Assembly: GCA_035534235.1 (NCBI GenBank)
Contig: DATLSH010000019.1
Span: 1-10,313 of the forward strand
Reading direction: 5' to 3'
Source: Bog-473 sp035534235
Lineage (GTDB): Bacteria; Actinomycetota; Acidimicrobiia; Acidimicrobiales; RAAP-2
Length of the DNA: 10,313 nucleotides
Made by a program: the position numbers and the translations under genes. The notes under the pieces were generated by a model, which was given only the letters and a program-made list of their open reading frames with translations, did not search any database and was not told where the DNA came from. This document shows, one piece after another, positions 6,583 to 10,313 of this stretch (position 1 is its first letter; the number at the start of each line of letters is the position of its first letter).

Positions 6583-8049
6583 TTACCCTGTGCCGGAGTC
6601 GGCTCCCGAAGCCAGCCCCAGATGCTCGGGTAGGGCACGGCGCAGCAGCTTCCCGGTGGCGGTGTGGGGCAGCTCAGCGGTGGCGATGTAGGTCTTGGGC
6701 CGCTTGTACGGCGCCAGTTGCGCCGCCGCGGCGGCCCGCAGGGTGTCCTCGCCGACCATGGAGTCGGCAATGTATGCCGCGCACACCCGCTGTCCCCACT
6801 GGCGGTCGGGCAGCCCGAACACCGCCACCTGCCGGACGCCGGGCACGGCCGCCAGGACTCCCTCCACCTCGGCCGGGTAGACGTTGACCCCTCCCGTGAT
6901 GATCAGGTCGTGGCGCCGCCCCGACAGGAACAGGTAGCCCTCGGCATCGAGCGTGCCCAGGTCCCCCACCGTGCAGGCCGAGCCGCGCCAGGCGGCCCGG
7001 GTGGCCGTGTCATCGTCCCAGTAGGAGAAACGGGCGAACGGTGGCATGGCGCACCAGATCGTCCCGGCACCATCGCCGCCGCCATCGCCGTCGCCGCCGC
7101 CATCGCCGTCGCCGTCGCCGACCGGTGTCACGGACAGCCTTCGTCCCGGCCGGGCCCGCCCGACGGTGCCCGGGCGCTCCAACCACTCGTCGGGACTGCA
7201 CACGGTGAACTGGCCCTCGGTCGACCCGTAGAACTCCCAGAGCGCACCAGGCCGGACACGCTCCATCATGGCCAGCTTGAGCGAGGGCGGGCAGGGTGCG
7301 CCGGCGTGGGCCAGGAGGCGCAGGGAGTCGAACCTCTCGTCAGCACCAAGCTCCTCCAACTGCGCTATCCGCTGCAGGTGCGTCGGCACCAGGAAGGTCG
7401 TGGTCGGACGCAGGCGGCGCAGCACGCCCAGCGCGCTCAGGGCGTCGAAACGGCTCAGAATGGCCAGCGACCCACCCGAGAGCAGCGTCCCCGCCGAGAA
7501 GCGGATGGAGACGGTGTGGTACATGGGCGAGCACACCATGTGCAGGTCGCCGGGCTCGAAGGCCCACACGGCCGCCTCGTCCTCGAACACGGCCCGTGCC
7601 GTGTCCTCGTCCCAGATTCCCGTGGTGACCCCCTTGGGACGACCGGTGGTGCCCGAGGTGTAGTGCATGGGCCGGGTCAGGGGATACCGCGCCAGCTCCG
7701 TCGGCGTGCCCTCCATCAACGCGGCGAGCGACGCCGGCGAGAAGACCCGGAGCGCCGGGCGCGAGTCGGCGGCCAGGACGTCCCGTTCCGCCGGGGTCAG
7801 CGTGGCGTTGAGCAGGACGGGGATGATGCCCACCCGGGCGGAGCCGAGCACGGCACAGATCAGGTCGGCCGACGACCCCAGGCAGAACACCACCCGGTCA
7901 CCGCGGCGACACCCGAGGGCCAGCAAGGAGCCGGCCGCCCGCCGTTGCCGGTCCTCGGCGTCGGCTGCGCCGAGCACTTCGAACTGGGGGGCATCCCGGC
8001 GCACCGTGGCAGCGTACCGAGGCCGTGCAGGGGACGATCCCGCCTCCAC
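6583..8049 (-). CDS. AMP-forming acyl-CoA synthetase (ANL superfamily)
   Basis: The enzyme activates a carboxylic acid with ATP and joins it to CoA. Visible ANL motifs are the phosphate loop YTSGTTGRPKG at 130-140, YGSTEG at 274-279, GDLGTLDAEGYLFLSGR at 362-378 with the ribose-binding Asp363, the hinge region RRHDLIITGGVNVYPAEVE at 378-396, and the C-terminal catalytic Lys467 in PHTATGK. The protein has 488 residues, slightly short for the family because the N-terminal lead is reduced. A Gly/Asp-only stretch fills residues 311-327. The substrate cannot be read from the sequence; the downstream aldehyde dehydrogenase suggests an acid made from an aldehyde. The start is uncertain: the GTG at 8049 leaves 8 bases to the divergent sirtuin and has no ribosome binding site, while an in-frame GTG at 8004 would lose 15 poorly conserved residues. 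PHTATGK fits the PX4GK pattern known as a lysine acetylation site in such synthetases. Confidence 0.93.
   Translation of the reverse strand: MEAGSSPARPRYAATVRRDAPQFEVLGAADAEDRQRRAAGSLLALGCRRGDRVVFCLGSSADLICAVLGSARVGIIPVLLNATLTPAERDVLAADSRPALRVFSPASLAALMEGTPTELARYPLTRPMHYTSGTTGRPKGVTTGIWDEDTARAVFEDEAAVWAFEPGDLHMVCSPMYHTVSIRFSAGTLLSGGSLAILSRFDALSALGVLRRLRPTTTFLVPTHLQRIAQLEELGADERFDSLRLLAHAGAPCPPSLKLAMMERVRPGALWEFYGSTEGQFTVCSPDEWLERPGTVGRARPGRRLSVTPVGDGDGDGGGDGDGGGDGAGTIWCAMPPFARFSYWDDDTATRAAWRGSACTVGDLGTLDAEGYLFLSGRRHDLIITGGVNVYPAEVEGVLAAVPGVRQVAVFGLPDRQWGQRVCAAYIADSMVGEDTLRAAAAAQLAPYKRPKTYIATAELPHTATGKLLRRALPEHLGLASGADSGTG
7071..7118. repeat. In-frame GC-rich tandem repeat (18-base unit) inside the acyl-CoA synthetase gene
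   Basis: The plus strand shows one 12-base partial unit (7071-7082) and two 18-base units (7083-7100 and 7101-7118), each starting CATCGCCG and differing at one base. On the coding strand they give a run of Gly and Asp codons. The unit is a multiple of three, so gain or loss of copies would keep the frame. Confidence 0.85.
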
Positions 8050-8057
8050 ATGAGACC
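8005..8057. promoter_or_regulatory. Probable divergent control region between the synthetase and the sirtuin
   Basis: The two genes point away from each other here, so both promoters must lie in or near this stretch. If the synthetase starts at GTG 8049, only 8 bases are non-coding and the promoters must overlap the 5' coding ends; if it starts at 8004 the gap is 53 bases. I see no convincing -10/-35 pair and no ribosome binding site at either start, which would suit leaderless transcripts, common in actinomycetes. The location is inferred from gene order only. Confidence 0.3.
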
Positions 8058-8861
8058 ATGGCGCTGCCTATGCCCACTGAAGATCTCGCCCGGGCCCGGT
8101 CCCTCCTGCAGCGGGCCCGCCGGGTCGTGGTCCTCACCGGCGCCGGCATCTCCACCGACTCGGGCGTGCCCGACTTCCGGGGGCCTGACGGCGTGTGGAC
8201 GAAGAATCCTGCAGCCGAGAGGACGGCCACCCTCGACGTCTACCTGCGCGAACCCGAGGTCCGCCGGCGTGCCTGGCAGAGCCGGCTGACTTCAGCCATG
8301 TGGGAGGCCCGGCCCAATGCGGGACACGCCGCCCTGGTCGACCTGGAGCGATCCGGGCGGCTGGACACGCTGGTGACCCAGAACATCGACGGTCTGCACC
8401 AGAAGGCCGGCACCAGCCCGGACCGCATGGTGGAGATCCACGGCACTGCGCTGGAGGTCGTGTGCCTGCGCTGCGGCGCCCGGCAGCCGAACGCACCGGT
8501 GCACGACCGGGTGAGGGCAGGAGAGGTGGACCCGCACTGCCGGGAGATCTGGGGTGATGGCTCCGTGTGTGACGGAATCCTGAAGTCGGCCACCATCAGC
8601 TTCGGGCAGAGCCTCGTCGTCGCCGACCTCGAGCGCGCCGAGGCGGCGGTGGCGTCCTGCGATCTCCTGCTGGCCGTCGGCTCCACCCTGGCCGTCTATC
8701 CGGCAGCCGGACTGGTGCCGACGGCCGTGCGCCACGGCGCGGTGGTGATCATCCTCAACGGCGGCCCGACCGACATGGACCGGCTGGCCGACGTCGTGGT
8801 CGATGGCTCCCTCAGCGCCTGCCTGCCGGCCCTGGTGGCGGGGTTGGACGCTGCAGGCTGA
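8058..8861 (+). CDS. cobB: Sir2-family NAD-dependent protein deacylase
   Basis: Sirtuins remove acetyl or other acyl groups from lysines using NAD+, releasing nicotinamide and O-acyl-ADP-ribose. The 267-residue product has the Rossmann motif TGAGIS at 27-32, PDFRG at 38-42, TQNIDGLH at 107-114, the catalytic His128 in EIHGT, zinc cysteines 136 and 139 (CLRC) and 161 and 171, SFGQSL at 181-186 and GST at 208-210. Two points are unusual: the second zinc pair is spaced CX9C instead of the common CX2-4C, and the position of the Tyr in the YxxR acyl-pocket motif of CobB/SIRT5-type enzymes appears to be Trp73 (WQSR). This suggests a plain deacetylase, or a different acyl preference, over a desuccinylase. 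The ATG at 8058 is chosen; an ATG at 8070 is equally usable, and neither has a clear ribosome binding site. It is divergent from the acyl-CoA synthetase, a plausible substrate. Confidence 0.94.
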   Translation: MALPMPTEDLARARSLLQRARRVVVLTGAGISTDSGVPDFRGPDGVWTKNPAAERTATLDVYLREPEVRRRAWQSRLTSAMWEARPNAGHAALVDLERSGRLDTLVTQNIDGLHQKAGTSPDRMVEIHGTALEVVCLRCGARQPNAPVHDRVRAGEVDPHCREIWGDGSVCDGILKSATISFGQSLVVADLERAEAAVASCDLLLAVGSTLAVYPAAGLVPTAVRHGAVVIILNGGPTDMDRLADVVVDGSLSACLPALVAGLDAAG

Positions 8862-8904
8862 GCGTTCACGAAATCATCACACTCGTGTGCTGAGATACCT
8901 GACG

Positions 8905-10313
8905 ATGGGCATGAGCAAGAGGAAGGTGCGGCGAGCGCACAGCCACCTGTCGGGTGCCTCCCTCCTGGGAGCCGTAGCGCTGCTGGCGCTCCTGGTCGGC
9001 TCGTGCGGCCGTGGGCCGGCACTCACGGCCGCGCCCGTGGAACGCGTGCAGGGTGGCCCCACCGGCAGCTACATCGTGCCGGCGGGCATCCACCGCATCA
9101 AGCACGTGATCGTGATCCAGCAGGAGAACCGCTCGTTCGACTCCTATTTCGGCACGTACCCCGGGGCGGACGGCATCCCGATGGCGCACGGGACGCCCAC
9201 CGTCTGCGCCGTCGATCCGGCCACCGGAAGCTGCGTGGCGCCGTACGTCGACCACGCCGACGTGAACGGCGGCGGGCCCCATTCGGCGCCCAACGCCACG
9301 GCGGACATCAACGGCGGGAAGATGGACGGCTTCATCGGCCAGGCTGAGTCCGGCCGGAAGGGATGCCTGAACCCGACCAACCCGGCCTGCGTCAACGCAG
9401 CCGTTCCCGATGTGATGGGCTACCACACGGGAAGCGACATTCCCAACTATTGGGCCTACGCCAAGGACTTCGTCCTGCAGGACCACATGTTCGAGCCGAA
9501 CGCGAGTTGGAGCCTGCCGTCTCACTTGTTCCTGGTCTCCGAGTGGTCGGCCTACTGCACCCAGGTGGGCAACCCGTCAAGCTGTGTGAACACCCTGCAG
9601 ACGAGACCGGCCGAACGTCCCCCGGGCCAACCCGCCTATTACGGCGGTGCCGCGGGTCCGAAGACCGGTGGCGGCAACCCGAAGAACGGCAATGCCGGGA
9701 AGCAGGCGGGGCAGCCCATTTACGCCTGGACCGACCTCACCTACCTGCTCCACCTGCACCACGTCAGCTGGGGGTACTACGTGGTCAGCGGCACCGAGCC
9801 TGATTGCGAGAACCCAGCGGCACTCTCCTGCGCTCCGGTCAAGCAGAACGCCAACACCCCGGGCATTTGGAATCCCCTGCCGTGGTTCGACACGGTGCAG
9901 GCCGACAACCAGTTGGGGAACATCCAGTCGGTCGACCATTTCTACGCCGCGGCCGAGAAGGGCACGCTGCCCGCAGTGTCGTGGGTGGTGCCCTCCGGTG
10001 CCGTCAGCGAGCATCCCCCGGCGCCGGTGAGCTACGGGCAGAGCTACGTGACCTCTCTGGTCAACGCGGTGATGAAGAGCCCCGAATGGGACTCGACGGC
10101 GATCTTCCTGGCCTGGGACGACTGGGGCGGGTTCTTCGACCATGTGGTGCCGCCCGCCGTGGATCAGAACGGCTACGGGCTGCGGGTCCCGGGCATTGTG
10201 ATCAGCCCCTTCGCCAAGAGTGGCTACGTGGACCACCAGACGCTGAGCTTCGACGCCTACGACAAGTTCATTGAGGACGACTTTCTCAATGGCCAGCGCA
10301 TCAACCCCGCCAC
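8905..10313 (+). CDS. Lipoprotein phosphoesterase, phospholipase C/AcpA-like (cut by right window edge)
   Basis: This belongs to the phosphoesterase family that includes bacterial nonspecific phospholipase C and the acid phosphatase AcpA, which cleave phosphate esters outside the cytoplasmic membrane. A total of 469 codons are present and the frame is open. The N-terminus has a basic segment (KRKVRR), a hydrophobic core at about 17-32 and the lipobox VGSC with Cys34, so it is likely exported and lipid-anchored. Family motifs are VIQQENRSFDSYFG at 70-83 (metal/nucleophile region, Asn75), PNASWSLPSHLFLVS at 198-212, YAWTDLTYLLH at 273-283, SWGYYV at 288-293, SEHPP at 368-372 and WDDWGGFFDHVVPP at 404-417. 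Most of the catalytic domain is here; the last few dozen residues are missing. The ATG at 8905 has only a weak GAG upstream, and an ATG at 8911 is also possible. It follows the sirtuin gene by 43 bases; a shared transcript is possible. The substrate (phospholipid or soluble phosphate ester) is not determined. Confidence 0.9.
   Translation, partial: MGMSKRKVRRAHSHLSGASLLGAVALLALLVGSCGRGPALTAAPVERVQGGPTGSYIVPAGIHRIKHVIVIQQENRSFDSYFGTYPGADGIPMAHGTPTVCAVDPATGSCVAPYVDHADVNGGGPHSAPNATADINGGKMDGFIGQAESGRKGCLNPTNPACVNAAVPDVMGYHTGSDIPNYWAYAKDFVLQDHMFEPNASWSLPSHLFLVSEWSAYCTQVGNPSSCVNTLQTRPAERPPGQPAYYGGAAGPKTGGGNPKNGNAGKQAGQPIYAWTDLTYLLHLHHVSWGYYVVSGTEPDCENPAALSCAPVKQNANTPGIWNPLPWFDTVQADNQLGNIQSVDHFYAAAEKGTLPAVSWVVPSGAVSEHPPAPVSYGQSYVTSLVNAVMKSPEWDSTAIFLAWDDWGGFFDHVVPPAVDQNGYGLRVPGIVISPFAKSGYVDHQTLSFDAYDKFIEDDFLNGQRINPA

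Noticed and set aside
6573..6770. N-terminal extension of the aldehyde dehydrogenase to 6770
   Set aside because: The extra 66 residues are Pro/Arg/Trp-rich, match nothing in the family, and overlap the 3' end of the synthetase gene. The ATG at 6572 gives the normal family N-terminus.
7069..7119. Gly/Asp tract as an RTX-type calcium-binding repeat or a CRISPR-like array
   Set aside because: It lacks the GGxGxDxUx nonapeptide with its hydrophobic position, lies in a cytosolic enzyme, and the DNA units are contiguous with no spacers.
8926..9006. Tat signal (twin arginine) in the phosphoesterase leader
   Set aside because: Two arginines occur (VRRAHSHL), but the following residues do not match the RRxFLK pattern. 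The lipobox with Cys34 is the clearer signal; Tat export of a lipoprotein cannot be excluded.

Overview
The window is GC-rich, densely coded bacterial chromosome with GTG starts and almost no intergenic space. Gene content and style point to an actinomycete (Actinomycetota). The iscS-mnmA-ligA cluster resembles the neighbourhood I recall from Mycobacterium tuberculosis, and the aldehyde dehydrogenase closely resembles mycobacterial GabD1. A deeper-branching class such as Acidimicrobiia is possible, but I cannot settle it by eye. No tRNA, rRNA, insertion sequence, CRISPR array or phage gene is visible.

Layout. Six genes run leftward (minus strand) from about 8049 to the left edge: an AMP-forming acyl-CoA synthetase, a succinate-semialdehyde dehydrogenase-type aldehyde dehydrogenase (gabD1-like), a cysteine desulfurase (iscS), the tRNA 2-thiouridylase mnmA, NAD-dependent DNA ligase ligA, and the N-terminal 246 residues of a Ser/Thr protein kinase cut by the window edge. 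The gaps between them are 10, 13, 22, 2 and 55 bases, so they look like one transcription unit or a chain of coupled units. Two genes run rightward: a Sir2-family NAD-dependent protein deacylase starting only 8 bases from the synthetase start, and a lipoprotein phosphoesterase of the phospholipase C/AcpA family that runs off the right edge.

How they may work together. IscS and MnmA are a known pair: IscS mobilises sulfur from cysteine and MnmA places it on U34 of Lys, Glu and Gln tRNAs. LigA seals DNA nicks. The aldehyde dehydrogenase and acyl-CoA synthetase could act in sequence (aldehyde to acid to acyl-CoA), and the synthetase carries a PX4GK motif around its catalytic lysine, the recognised target of reversible lysine acylation. 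The divergent sirtuin could therefore be the deacylase that reactivates it. This local regulatory pair is the most interesting idea in the window and is an inference. Otherwise the region is mostly ordinary housekeeping DNA; I found no convincing undescribed system.
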